Made by a program: the position numbers and the translations under genes. Positions 1 through 10,499 of a stretch of DNA of 64,000 nt are shown one piece after another. Within the stretch, counting starts at the first letter, position 1, and every line of letters starts with the position of its first letter. Source of the DNA: Isoetes taiwanensis. Taxonomy: Eukaryota; Streptophyta; Lycopodiopsida; Isoetales; Isoetaceae. Where the stretch lies: contig JAJEKV010000006.1 in assembly GCA_021234155.1 (NCBI GenBank), forward strand, positions 20,312,449 through 20,376,448. Direction: 5' to 3'. The notes below the pieces were generated by a model, which ran no database searches, was not told where the DNA came from, and was given only the letters and a program-made list of their open reading frames with translations.

Positions 1-72
1 CTTTTCTGTACATCCATGATCTCAACAGTTTGTCCTTTTTCTTTTTTGAAAAAAGTTTTTCGGATTACTTAC

Positions 73-1844
73 CTAGGCTGAACATGGCCATCCCAAGTCC
101 AGCATCCGAGAGTATGGTCATGGAGTTTTCAATAATTCTGGGCAGGGCCATGTTATATCTGTTATCAAAATAGACATGAATCAGTATATAAATTTCACCA
201 TAGACCAATGAACTTAAGTGCAAAGAGAGTGGATCTGGTTACTTGAAGGAAACTAGGGACCAGGCAATTCCAAACAGGCTAGAATAAGTGTTAGTCCCTC
301 CACACCATGTCTAGAATTAGTCTGGACATAACTGCAGTAGGAGCCATCTCTGTTTGCCCCTTAGAATTTTTTCCAGCTGTGGGAGCCAGAGGTGATGCCA
401 TGCCTTTAAAGCTGAGTTCAGCCCTCTCTGTTACTGGTAGGTTGTTGTCTCTTCTAAAGTAAAGCTTGCCCTAATGCCAGGCTATGGCTTTGGAAAAAAT
501 ATATTTCTTACCATCATTTCGAGCCTCAGGTGTGCATTGCGCAGTTGGGATTTTGGAGTCTGCTTTGGAGGTTCCATTAGCGCTGAAAAACTGCCCTCCA
601 AAGAAGGCAGATTCTTTTTCCGAAACTGGAGATGCGCTAGAGCTCCACACAAACATTTGAAGGTCTTTTGAATCAAAATCAAGCCTGGATGCAGATTTAG
701 CCTTCTTGGTTGGGGGCTTAGGCGAAGTACTATCTACATTCCCGATCAGACGAGTTTTGATCAAATCATCCATCCACTCCTGCGTATTAGTGCGTTTTTT
801 CTCCAGCCCTTTCCCGAGTTTCTCATTTCTTGACGGATTCAAAGACTGCTCTGGTGATGTGTATCTAGACAGGTTTAAATTTTCAACCCCTGAGCCTTCT
901 TCAAGATGAGCAGGATCTTTTGGTGTGGGGATACTTGAAGAATGATTTGATGATTGAAGATTATCAGGATCAAATAGACTGTTCGCAACGAAAGGGCTAG
1001 ATCCCCCTCTAGCAGTAGACATCAAGGAGTAGAAATCTGTTTTGTTGAAGCTAGAGCCATTAGGAGTCATGTTTCTGGACGATTGAAGAGAATATATTTC
1101 TGCTCCTGTCAGATTTGAAGCTCTAGGTGTTGCAGCTTTAGAAGAAATCATAGATGTCAGACCTGGAGATTTCCATGAGGACATGACAGAGTTCATCTCC
1201 TGAGACATGGAAGAGGTAGATCTTCTAACCTTAACATGGATCTTACCATCTTCGCTAACCGCAGCCTCGGTGCGGACTAAATCTCTGCCATCAAGGGAAT
1301 GCACATCAGGATCTACCTTAAATGAGACAATAGATCCTGCAGTATCAGGGAATTGCTCCATGATCAAAAGCTTAGCACTTCTGTACTCAAATAGAAACAA
1401 AAGCAGAGTATACCATAGAACACATTGTAGCACAACTGCTTGCACTACTATTCCTCCTGATTTTTTGCCATACATTGCTCTCTCTAGTGGTATGCCCATT
1501 ACTAGAGTATTTGGAAGTGTTGAAACCATGAACAATGTTATAAACCACTCTAGGCTGCCTTTTGCAGAATACCTTGTCCATACTCCTAAAACAAAGAGAA
1601 CTATGAGCTTCTGTATTATGTCTGCTATAATGAACTGCACACTCATGTTGTATGGATCATTGTGTGAGATAATTTGAAAAGAGAGCAGAGGTACTGCAAA
1701 AAGTGCCACAAATCTGTTAATTCCTGCACACTGCTCTGGTGTTACTAATTTCCACCATTTCACAGAGCCGTATGCCAATATCATGGCCACATATAGGGGC
1801 ACCACTGCTGACATGACATTGTAGAAGTCGTGAATACTTATCAT
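73..1844 (-). CDS. PIN: PIN-family auxin efflux carrier, 5' part, frameshift in exon 2
   Basis: Plasma-membrane auxin exporter of the long-loop PIN class. Exon 1 (1844-512) is one open frame of about 444 codons. It starts at the only sensible Met ([11 protein letters not shown]) and holds the N-terminal membrane block with [46 protein letters not shown] and LLFLFEYR. A long hydrophilic loop follows with the typical motifs [25 protein letters not shown] and [15 protein letters not shown]. It ends at a GTAAGA donor. Exon 2 (427-243) runs from an acceptor after TAACAG through [11 protein letters not shown] to SLVSFK and a GTAACC donor. Exon 3 (158-73) encodes [20 protein letters not shown] and ends at GTAAGT; the rest lies off the left edge. 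Exon order, phases and splice sites fit known PIN genes. In exon 2 the usual KLIRNP stretch is missing and the frame shifts, so this is either a recent pseudogene or a sequence error. Identity is certain; function is not. Confidence 0.93.
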
Positions 1845-4800
1845 TTTTTGAGATCTGGTTATGCTAAAGATCAGAAGTATTTGGCAGACTGATCCTGCTG
1901 CAACTTCTCAGAAAATATTGTAGATCCTGATGTAATCAGATACTAAGAATCCTATATGTTGCACAACTGTATCGGTATCGAAGCTTATGTTGCAACTAGT
2001 ACATAAGCTGATCTTGCAGCATACATAACCCTCACTGTACCAGATATGCAGATCTCTCCTTTGCTGCTGAATTTGGTCATACAGTTTCCTGTTATAACGA
2101 CAAAATGCCTATTTTTGAACAGAGAAAGCAATTAACAATTGAAATTGGACTTCATTGCAGGAACATCTACAAGCAAACCAAGAAAAGGCAATCAGATTAT
2201 ATTCGGAAATATGCATTGTCAATATCATGAAGAAAACCTTTGTCTGCACGTACATGTTCCAAGTGGTTTTTTCTGTTGGTGTGAAATGCTGATCCGTCGT
2301 GTGCAATTGAAGAAGCTCTAATGTCAGAGTCAATAATTTGGTCGAGAAGCTGAGCAGATTGTTATGAAGCAAAGTACATTGCACACATTTCGAGCTGGAA
2401 ACTAAATGCAGCCCTGCATACGACATAATGGACCATACACACAATTAAGAATTGGACACATCAAGCACCTAAAAAGAAAAAAACAACTCAAATTTCTCCA
2501 GATGCTGTATGAATTTGCATTCAGCGCTATTTTCTTACCTAGAATCACGCCACCGAATTTGGGATGATCAATGAAATCCCAAGTAAGAAATGAAATCTCG
2601 GGTATGGACAGTAGTGAGAAGTGGAAGGCTTTTTTAGCTTCTTCACGTAGGCAGGCTGAGAAAGAGCTAGGAATCATCTGAACCATTATAATAACAAGCC
2701 TGAAGGGCTTCCGGTTCTGGTGGCTGATCACCGGGGCTCCAATCGGCTTGAAACTGCCCATGTGGCGCTCTGCATATCAGCAAGTCAATTTGCATTTTGT
2801 TTATTAAGAGCTTGGAGTGATGTTGCGTACTTTGTCTCGCAAATAACTACAGTTCCAATATCTTCCTAGATCGATTGTGACATCCATCCAGAAATAACAT
2901 GTGCCTTCGCGTAACTAGAAACTACATGCCAGGTGACCCAAAACCAAGCATTTTTATAACAACTTTTAAGCCTCTACATATAGTACAACACTTTCTCCAA
3001 GAGGTCAATAAATTGTACACACAGTACAACAATTTCTCCAAGAGGTCAATATATTGTCTTCTGCCTCATTCCCTAAACCAGGATAAATAAATTGTCTCAA
3101 ATATAATTCCAAAAACAAGGATAAATGATCAATAGTTAGAGTTCGGCAAACACTGAATTGAATTGAATTTTATCGTCACAAATGGATTGCTTGTTTGGCC
3201 GTGCCATGGGGGTTTAGGATACGCCACTTTCTTGGTGAGATTCTTGCTCCCCTGATAATTAGCACTTTCATGTTCATTGGACTCAAAATGGAAGGACGTA
3301 TATTTGGTATAATGTCAATGGAAGAATGTATTTCGTATAGTATTTTAGAGTGAACATGTTGTTTCAAAATCTTATGCCTCATTTGTGCCATTGATGGATG
3401 GTGATCCTCGTGATCCTTTTGGAAGTCCTTGCTATTTACTCTAGTAGTGCCATAATTTGTGCAGCCACACCTTCCATTTATCCTCTAGGTTTTTGCCCTA
3501 GCCTGTTCAGAAGAGAAGGGAACTTTATGTGAGAGCATTAGCACCCATCATGCGCAAATTCTTTGAGGTGCACAAGATAAAAGCATGAAGATCCTGAGCT
3601 CTTGATGTACTAGTTGGCTAGCTCTTGAGCTTTCCATTGAGGAGGCCTCAAGTTTGATTCTTTCTGTGGTCCTTGGAGGTTCAAAGAGACTTCAGGGCGG
3701 ATAGTTGTGGCTGAGACGTGGGGGTGAAAGTCCTCTTGTAATAGGGTGAGTAGGTGCTTCAATTTAGAATAAAATAAAGTGGAACCACAAAGGTGCCTAT
3801 CTATCGACGAATCTTTAGATACACTCTCCTGTTTGGGATTATGCCCTCTTGTTTTGTTCTCGGTATTGTGATTTGTTATGGGGCACAGTCCCCAAGTTCT
3901 GTTGTCTTATTATCGCTTATTTTCTCTTATTATCAAATTTTGGCCATTCATTTGCATAATATTCCCATGTATATTCTCTCTCATGCATTATCCACCATCC
4001 GTTAAATCCATGATGAGGTCAAACTCCCTTTTCCACCTCAACATATGATTATCTAACCATTGCTGCAAGTCAATATGGAGATCAAAATAAGTATCATCAT
4101 ATTAACATCAATGATAGCACTAGTTTCACATAGCACTTTCTAAGAGGATTTGAACCCCCTGTCACATTAGGCAGCACAATGAAGATGTTCAATAGCATCT
4201 GCTTGGGCTATGCAGATCGTCTGCGATGAATAACCATGCAAGTAAACTAAATAGATATATTAATATATAACAATGCCAAGTACAAAAAACCTAAAGAATG
4301 AATATCTGAAGAACCAAATCGTAAATTAGAAGCCCAAAATATAAAGAAGAAGCTAAGTTTGTCACCCAGCCAACAATAACTCTGGTTTGTCTTCTCTGGA
4401 AATTGACAAATTTCCACAGGTGGAAAGAGGCGGATTTCCACAGATCTGGGCAACTTAACAGTGGTTTCGTCCACATTAATTTAGTATACATAAGGATGGA
4501 TGCCTAAACATTATTTTCCCCACCACCTTAACAACTTGCACAGGAAGTCCGGGGAAATTCAACTCCCTACCAAAGTGCCAAAACCAAAGTAGGCTTATAG
4601 CTACTAGACAGCTAGAAATAAAAAAACAAACTTCTGTCTTGAGGAGTCGAAACTTATGTCAAACAACCACACCAGAGAGCCTTCTTTTAAAATATAAACA
4701 GAGGATTTTGACATATGAACAGAGAGGTTTCTTGTCCTGCAAGATCAAAATGTGCGAAAAGAAAGACCGAACGATTTAAAACCAAAGCATGTACAAGAAC

Positions 4801-5090
4801 AAGAAAGTATCCGGCCCTCCACAAACCTGCTGCATAAGAAAAAGATTTGGCTATATTCGTCCTTGCATCAAGAAAATATTCATCCTTTCCATCATCTACC
4901 TCACTTCCAACATCCTCCTTGCATCGCTACCCTGAAGGTTGAACACTGCCCCTACCGCCTGCAACGTAACTCTAGCCTACATCAAATTACCTAAAACAAC
5001 TCCAAAATAGAAAACTGTCCAAAATACAAAATTGCCATGTTGTATTTTGCCCTCATCTACTTGCCTATTTAACAAGTCTAACACTAAAAA
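1845..5090. other. Intergenic DNA upstream of PIN, no gene recognised
   Basis: AT-rich DNA with many stops in all frames. The part nearest 1845 should hold the PIN 5' UTR and promoter, but I can place no TATA box or transcription start. Reading frames here (for example 2402-2761 on the minus strand) show no domain. The only structure is a 41-bp direct repeat at 2982-3062, listed separately. Confidence 0.5.
2982..3062. repeat. Direct repeat, two copies, 41-bp period
   Basis: Two adjacent copies of a unit starting AGTACAACA and containing TTTCTCCAAGAGGTCAATA, offset by 41 bases with only a few differences. A small local duplication with no assigned function. Confidence 0.8.
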
Positions 5091-5095
5091 AAGCA

Positions 5096-5617
5096 ATGCC
5101 ATCTGCTGAGGAAACAGCCCATCCGCCGTTATTTTTCTACTGTTTTTTATACGAATACAACACTTTAACCATGAACAATCTTATGTCATTTGCAGAACCT
5201 TACTCTGTTATAGTCCCAATCTTCTGGAATCCTAAACGTTTCCAGTCTCCTTTAAATTCTATTGGGTCATATATCTCTGCTGATTTCAAGCCACATTCAC
5301 CTCCTCACATTTTCGTTCAACTTGATCTGCTCAAACCGCTGCCTCTACAAATTACCTTTGTGGATCTTTTTGGAAAGAAGCAGACAATCCCGTTAAGATG
5401 GAGTGGCATCCCGCCAAAGTGTGGAAGGTGGGGTAAGAGGTTACATGGGGGTACTAGATGTAAGCCTGTTGGTTTGTCGAGTGATGAGACGGTTAGGACA
5501 GGAAGTCAAGGTTTGATCCAAAGACGCACTCAAGAAACACAAATTACAGGTCAAAGTGGATACTATCGCAACAACAGGAATGATAACACTAATGGTAGCC
5601 TCAAGAGGATAGAGTGA
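5096..5617 (+). pseudogene. LINE (plant L1-type) ORF1 fragment with zinc knuckle
   Basis: An open frame of 173 codons whose middle resembles the nucleic-acid-binding ORF1 protein of plant L1 LINEs. A segment with IGSYISADF, FVQLDLLKPLPL and LRWSGIPPKC leads into a CX2CX4HX4C-type knuckle, then a polar tail rich in N, Q and R. The knuckle reads C-G-R-W-(4)-H-(4)-C: the second zinc Cys is Trp, consistent with one TGT/TGC to TGG change. No endonuclease or RT follows on this strand, so it is a detached fragment. The Met at the start is arbitrary, because the frame is probably truncated on the left. Family assignment rests on the ORF1 pattern; loss of function is inferred. Confidence 0.6.
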
Positions 5618-5666
5618 AGGAGAATTCAACAGGAGAGAATTATTCAAGCGAATAAAGAGCTGGAAG

Positions 5667-5705
5667 AGAACAGAACAGAACAGAACAGAACAGAACAGAA
5701 CAGAA
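5667..5705. repeat. (AACAG)n microsatellite
   Basis: About eight tandem AACAG units ending in AATAG. It directly abuts the conserved LINE 3' end at 5706-5746, read on the minus strand, so it is best explained as that element's short-repeat tail, (CTGTT)n. Confidence 0.9.
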
Positions 5706-5850
5706 TAGAGTTTTTATCGTCCACGGAGACCAATTGGCCTATGGGACTCAAACAGGAGGCGCATCAAGCGTATTACTATCCGTCCCCTCCCCGCCCCGAA
5801 GGATTGTTTGGGGGAAAAACCATGACAGGAATAGGTTTGCTGTCAAACTG
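5706..5850 (-). mobile_element. 3' end of a LINE copy with a (CTGTT)n tail
   Basis: On the minus strand this reads GGTTTTTCCCCC, a spacer, then CCCATAGGCCAATTGG, CTCCGTGGACG and TAAAAA, followed by the (CTGTT)n microsatellite. The same block recurs at 43290-43342 on the plus strand, after a LINE body, and at 57608-57730 on the minus strand. Its upstream side is cut at 5850 by the short-repeat tail of a second LINE fragment, so only the terminal part is present here. Confidence 0.65.
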
Positions 5851-5894
5851 TACAAATACAAATACAAATACAAATACAAATACAAATACAAATA
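5851..5894. repeat. (ACAAAT)n microsatellite, LINE tail
   Basis: About seven ACAAAT units, followed by a TAAT-rich stretch to 5910. On the minus strand this is a (TTTGTA)n tail directly downstream of the LINE C-terminal remnant at 5911-6527, which fits a LINE ending in a short tandem repeat rather than poly(A). Confidence 0.85.
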
Positions 5895-5910
5895 TTAATT
5901 AATTAATTAA

Positions 5911-6527
5911 ATTATGTCTATTGCTCACTTGGGCCTCCAGAGACCATGGAGCACATGAACAAAGTGTTTACAACTTAAGTAATAAGGAATGGTGTGCATC
6001 CACTGCCCTTAAAGAAGGTCCTAAAAGCATTGGCGGCATAGATAATAATGAATGAAAGTCTGTCGCCTGGATGCCATATTTATCCCTGATATATACATAT
6101 TCCGAACATTGCAATAGTACATGATGTTCATCTTCAATGTTCCCTAAATTGCATACCTTACATTTCCTATCTTCCAGTGGAGTCTTTGTCCATCTTCCTG
6201 TCTCCTCCAACTTATGCGAACCTGTTCTGTATCTCGCTATCATCTGTCTATAGCCTTTTGGCATATGCGCCTTTAGATAGCTTTGGCACTCATACTCTCC
6301 AAATGGTTGACGCTAGCCTGGTATAAAGACATCCTTTTCCCAGGTTCAGCCCATAGAGGTTCTACTGCTTTTCCAGCAAAACCCTTGCTTTTTGCTTATC
6401 AATTGCCCAATTTGAACTATTCAAACCCCATCTACCAGCCCATTGCATCATGTCCTTTTTCCATCTTTGATCTGAATCTTTCAAGTTCGAGTGGAAACAT
6501 GCCCACTTCTGGCAACATAATAGCATA
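5911..6527 (-). pseudogene. LINE C-terminal fragment with Cys/His knuckle
   Basis: Minus-strand remnant of the region after the reverse transcriptase. From the 5' side it shows WKKDMMQWAGRWGL (about 6400-6460), then, after frameshifts, YRQMIARYRTGSHKLEETGRW and a knuckle CKVCNLGNIEDEHHVLLQC (about 6110-6165). This GSH-LE-TGR plus CxxC-EDE-H-LxxC pattern is the usual C-terminal end of many non-LTR elements. It ends in a (TTTGTA)n tail. The 5' side is cut sharply at 6527 by a Helitron terminus. The RT part is absent here. Several frameshifts make it non-coding. Confidence 0.75.
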
Positions 6528-6557
6528 CTAGAAACGTGTGCCCGGCGATGCCGGGCA
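6528..6557 (-). mobile_element. Helitron 3' terminus
   Basis: On the minus strand an 8-bp perfect stem (TGCCCGGC, loop ATC, GCCGGGCA; 6557-6539) is followed by seven bases and then CTAG at 6531-6528, with T as the next base. Hairpin, short spacer, CTRR and a T in the target are the standard 3' signature of Helitron rolling-circle transposons. The element body must lie at higher coordinates. I could not locate its 5' TC end, and saw no Rep/helicase coding, so it is probably non-autonomous. Confidence 0.75.
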
Positions 6558-6983
6558 TTAGTCGTGGACGTGTGGTGGCATTTATGTGCGTTAGTCGAGG
6601 ATTTCCAAGTTCTGTTAAGAAGAATATAAGCAATTGTTATTGTTAAAACTAACAAATCTCACACTCACTATCCCTATGATGCATGTGAACTATTGCCCTT
6701 GGCTTAGGATTTCCAAGTTCCCGAGGTACGAAGGGTGCGTAGGGCTTCGTCATCTGCACAAATTCATAAGGTCAATAAATGCCAAAGAAACATAAGAACC
6801 TTAGAAAAGAAACACATATATACATGCACTATATGGTTGTCAAAACTTTAGTCGAGGACATGACACTTACCTTCATCACAAAGCATCTGTATAAACCACA
6901 TTCCTCGTAAACCTTGAAATTGTATTGGCATCCTCTTGAGGCATGGACGGTGGGTCCTTGATAGCGACCAATTCGTTCTTAGG

Positions 6984-7325
6984 GCTAATGTCCCGCATAT
7001 ATTTTTTACTTGGCCTTTAACATACATATGTGCAACTTCAACAACAGCGCGCATATTGATACTGCAAGAATGGACATTATTTATTTTTGTAATTAGTTTT
7101 GTTATTGAAATTGTCTAATGACAATATCATACTGTCATCAATATATTAGCTTTATGTTCATAGATTCTAGTAAGCGCGTGTGCGTTGCGGCTAATGTCCT
7201 GGCATGTATTTTTACTTGACCTTTAATATCTATATGTGCAACTTAGACAAGACAAGCGCATGTCGATATTGGCAAGAATGGACATTATATGCTTTTGTAA
7301 TTATTTTTGTTATTAAAATTGTCTA
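6984..7325. repeat. Diverged tandem repeat, 206-bp period
   Basis: Two copies offset by 206 bases (starting 6984 and 7190). Both run from GGCTAATGTCC through TTGRCCTTTAA, ATATGTGCAACTT and GCAAGAATGGACATTAT to AAATTGTCTAAT. A third related copy lies at about 57330-57560. It lies inside the presumed Helitron body beginning at 6528. Confidence 0.75.
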
Positions 7326-9420
7326 ATTGTCTAACGCTGGAGACATGATAGATGGAGAAGCAACAATTGTATGTATGGTCGTCTTTTTACAATAGGTCGT
7401 CAATCTTTATCACATGATATGAAAAATTGCGTGTATGAAACAGAATATAATATATGATATGAAAAAATGCGTGTATGAAATAGAATGTAATATTTGCGAA
7501 TATTTCAATAAAATTATTTCAATTATGTCATTAAATTGCAAAGTTATTGAAACTTTTCTCTCAAGTATTCAGTTTTAAATCCATGGTGTAGGCATTACTT
7601 GGCCTCAGTAGTTGTTTGGAAAAGTTTTTTCCAACATGTAAAATCAGAGAGTTTAAAGAACCATAGAAATTGGATTCGACTGAAGAGAGGCTATGAAAAA
7701 GAAACAGATTAAATGAGTTGGAGGCCCATGTTGCTAGATGCCAGGCTGAAGATTGCACAATAGATTCCCTTCTAATTCTCGTTTGTTTTTCCGAGATCAT
7801 CTCCACCGTGTACGTAACCAGGAGAAAAGCGTTCCTGTGATAAAATCCTAAAGATGCTACACGCCAACATATTCGTTAAGAGAAAATGCAAAATGAGCCA
7901 AAAAATCAATATATCTGAAGATAACAGTTGCTACGTACCAAAGGGCACAGAAAAAAATCATGTTATCTGAAGATAACAGTTGCTACATACCAAAGGGCAC
8001 AGAAAAAATCGATTCTTAAATATTTCGAAATGCAAAAGCATTTAGGTAATAGAAACTCTAATAAGAATGTCTCAGGAATTAAATCAAGCATTTATATTCA
8101 TGACATCACATGACTGATGCTAGATGGATTAATGGCATGGTATGATGGTTTGAATCTATAAACAATGAGGAAAAGGTCCAATTGATGCAAATACAAATAA
8201 AATGAATGTATGGACTTTCCTTCTATATTTATCTCCAATAGAAGTAAAGCATAACCCACTTCAGAAATCCAGATTCGACTCTAGCATACTAAACTGCCAA
8301 AGAAGCAACGACGGCAAAAGGGCCCAGTGTGAAGCAGAAAAAGTACCAAGATATGCACTATTATCCTTCTCGTAGTCCCCTTGCACATAGGTTAAAGCTG
8401 CATTATAGCTTAATAAAATTCAGTATTTCCAATTAGAACTGATAAGCTAACAAATTCTTTTATGCTTCTGATTTATTCCTTGCTGCCAAAATTAAGTGCT
8501 CTTATTAAAATGCAAATATGTCATAAAAAAGGAATATAAAAACAAACATATCTACCTGGTTCTCCAGAATTGTTCCAAATGATATGCTGCTTGTACATGT
8601 CTGTTTGTTGTTGCTTTCTTGCCTTGATAGTCCAAACAGGACCTGCAGAAAACAATATGGCACCATATCAACTCAAAAAGTCCATGAGGCAAGTACATAA
8701 TTATTGCTGAAAAGGGTTAGTTTTTATGATCAGTTTTACAGTGACTCGATCATTTACAATTTTATTATTGTATTCCCAATTTTCAAGACCTCAATTCTGT
8801 AAGTTTTCAGCAAATATGTCAATGTGATAGGATCGGGTTGATATGTCATATGTTTGGCAAAACATTTAGCTCCATAAAAAATTAAATTGAAAATATTGCA
8901 AAGCCTATGCAATTGTTTGACATCGGAATGCACTATGTCTATTTCCACGTGGTAACATTTTGATAATAACCATAGCAGCAAACAGTCTTTAAGGTAACAA
9001 TGAGACAAAAGAGAAGAATATATAACCATCATCCAATTAAATTGGGATTATGTCAACTCCAAAATCACGCCAACCTACTATTGTCTTCTAGGGGGTTTTT
9101 GTTTTTTTTTAATCTTTTTTTTTGGACTTCAAAATAACATAAGGTTGCGATTCATGTGACTTTTCATATGCTTAATTGAAATATGCAGAAATGAAGAGCA
9201 AGTTGCTAACATAGATGAGACAAATATTGCTTGCTCAATAGATGATAATATTAGGTTTGATAATAACAAATTGCATTATTTTTGCGAGGCAATTCGGACT
9301 TCGAAATTATCGATACATGGCACAAATATCATACAAAAAATATCATATATTCCAATAAAACATTAAGGGATCAATCCATGTTTTTCCACGTATTTAACAA
9401 GGTGTGGTTCCATGTCGGCC
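7326..9420. other. Intergenic or transposon-internal DNA, no gene recognised
   Basis: AT-rich sequence with short frames only and no recognisable protein motif on either strand. It may include the rest of the Helitron. The only clear structure is the 52-bp tandem duplication at 7913-8012. Confidence 0.5.
7913..8012. repeat. 52-bp tandem duplication
   Basis: Two nearly identical adjacent copies, offset by 52 bases, each beginning ATCTGAAGATAACAGTTGCT and continuing through CCAAAGGGCACAGAAAAAA. They differ at about two positions, so the duplication is recent compared with the surrounding decay. Confidence 0.9.
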
Positions 9421-9429
9421 CGTTCTATC

Positions 9430-9985
9430 CAGGTCCGGGTACGAATCTAACACTTCACCCACCGGTCATCCCCATAGCCAAATTATGCATAATAGACACA
9501 AACTTCACCGAAAAAATCATCCTGTTCCAAAGTTTTTGGATCGTAAGATGGTGGATTCGTGGCCCTGTTTGATTGTAGAAGCATTTGAGAGCATCATCAT
9601 CCACTATGATTATATCATCCTTATTCTCGATACCAAGTTCGCCCATCATGTTACTCAAGTGTTTGATGAAGATAGGCTTGCCCTTTGGATCCTTGGGATT
9701 AGTGAACTTCACACATTTGTTTCGATCCCAAAGGGTCAACCAATTTCTACGATTTCCCCGGTGCCTCCAAAGTATCCTTGATGTTCCTTAGTTCCATGGA
9801 TGACCAAATACCAACTCGAAATAACCCCGAATGCCTCGCCTAGCATCTCCTTCAAGTGCGCCGCGGATAGATCCACTTGGTGTTTGATTCTACGGGTGTC
9901 CGATGAAACCGTTCTCTAGCCACTTTATTTTTGGAAAAGTCTTGCAAAGGACTCCGTTTAGGTCGAACACCACAACCTTCTTAGA
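9430..9985 (-). pseudogene. FCP1-like HAD phosphatase domain, frameshifted
   Basis: Remnant of a HAD-superfamily domain of the FCP1/NLI-interacting-factor type, a class that includes protein phosphatases acting on phospho-Ser substrates. On the minus strand, motif I reads VVVFDLNGVLCKTFPK (about 9980-9930), then LENGFIGHP, then VWSSMELRNIKDTL in another frame (motif II region), then WDRNKCVKF, NPKDPKGKPIFIKHLSN with the motif III Lys, and IIIVDDDALKCFYN with the motif IV acidic pair. All HAD motifs are present in the right order but spread over at least three frames with in-frame stops. The DxN form of motif I is usual in plant members. The domain begins after an acceptor-like CTAAG near 9985. 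It may be the C-terminal exon of the decayed minus-strand tract upstream. Family is confident; it cannot make an intact protein as read. Confidence 0.82.
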
Positions 9986-10200
9986 AACGCAATGGAAGCC
10001 GAAACATCAAACATGTATCCGATCGCAAGAAGATACGATAACACAAACAATACAAACGCCAAAGCGTGATTTGAAATAGTCATGACCAAAAGCTACGGCG
10101 CGTGATTTAGTTTGACAACGAAAAATAATCAAAGCACGCTTTGGCGATTTAATTCAAAGGTAATACAAATTAAATCACGCGCTGGCGCTATTTCGATGGG
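9986..10200. repeat. Palindrome-bearing spacer
   Basis: AT-rich spacer with two nested inverted repeats. CGCCAAAGCGTG at 10057-10068 is the exact reverse complement of CACGCTTTGGCG at 10135-10146. GCGCGTGATTT at 10099-10109 pairs with AAATCACGCGC near 10172-10182. The CG-rich CACGC-type cores recur in other spacers of this region (see 12284-12530). Confidence 0.7.
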
Positions 10201-10499
10201 CAAGGCCATACCTATCATCTTCGTTTGGCTGCCGTCATCTACAATATTCTCCCCTCCGCCACCCCTTAATCTTCGTCTTCTTCGGGATTGTTAGAATTAA
10301 AGCATTTTCTATTAGTTCCAAACATTCTTCATAACCGACATTATTTTACTATTGATTTGGCAAACCGCGGAATCACTAGCGCCGCCTTCGTTGCCTATAT
10401 TTTCGGTTTTCCCTCAATTATTTCATTGTTAACCTGCGGAATCTACTCTATTGTTGCTTGCATCACCAGCAATGTGGGCAAGGATATTCCCTAAGTTCG

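Noticed and set aside
1207-1677. 156-codon plus-strand frame
   Set aside because: Antisense shadow of the PIN membrane domain in exon 1.
7160-7195. Second Helitron-like end (CTAG near CG-rich bases at 7167)
   Set aside because: No stable hairpin of the required form; the CG words belong to the 206-bp repeat.
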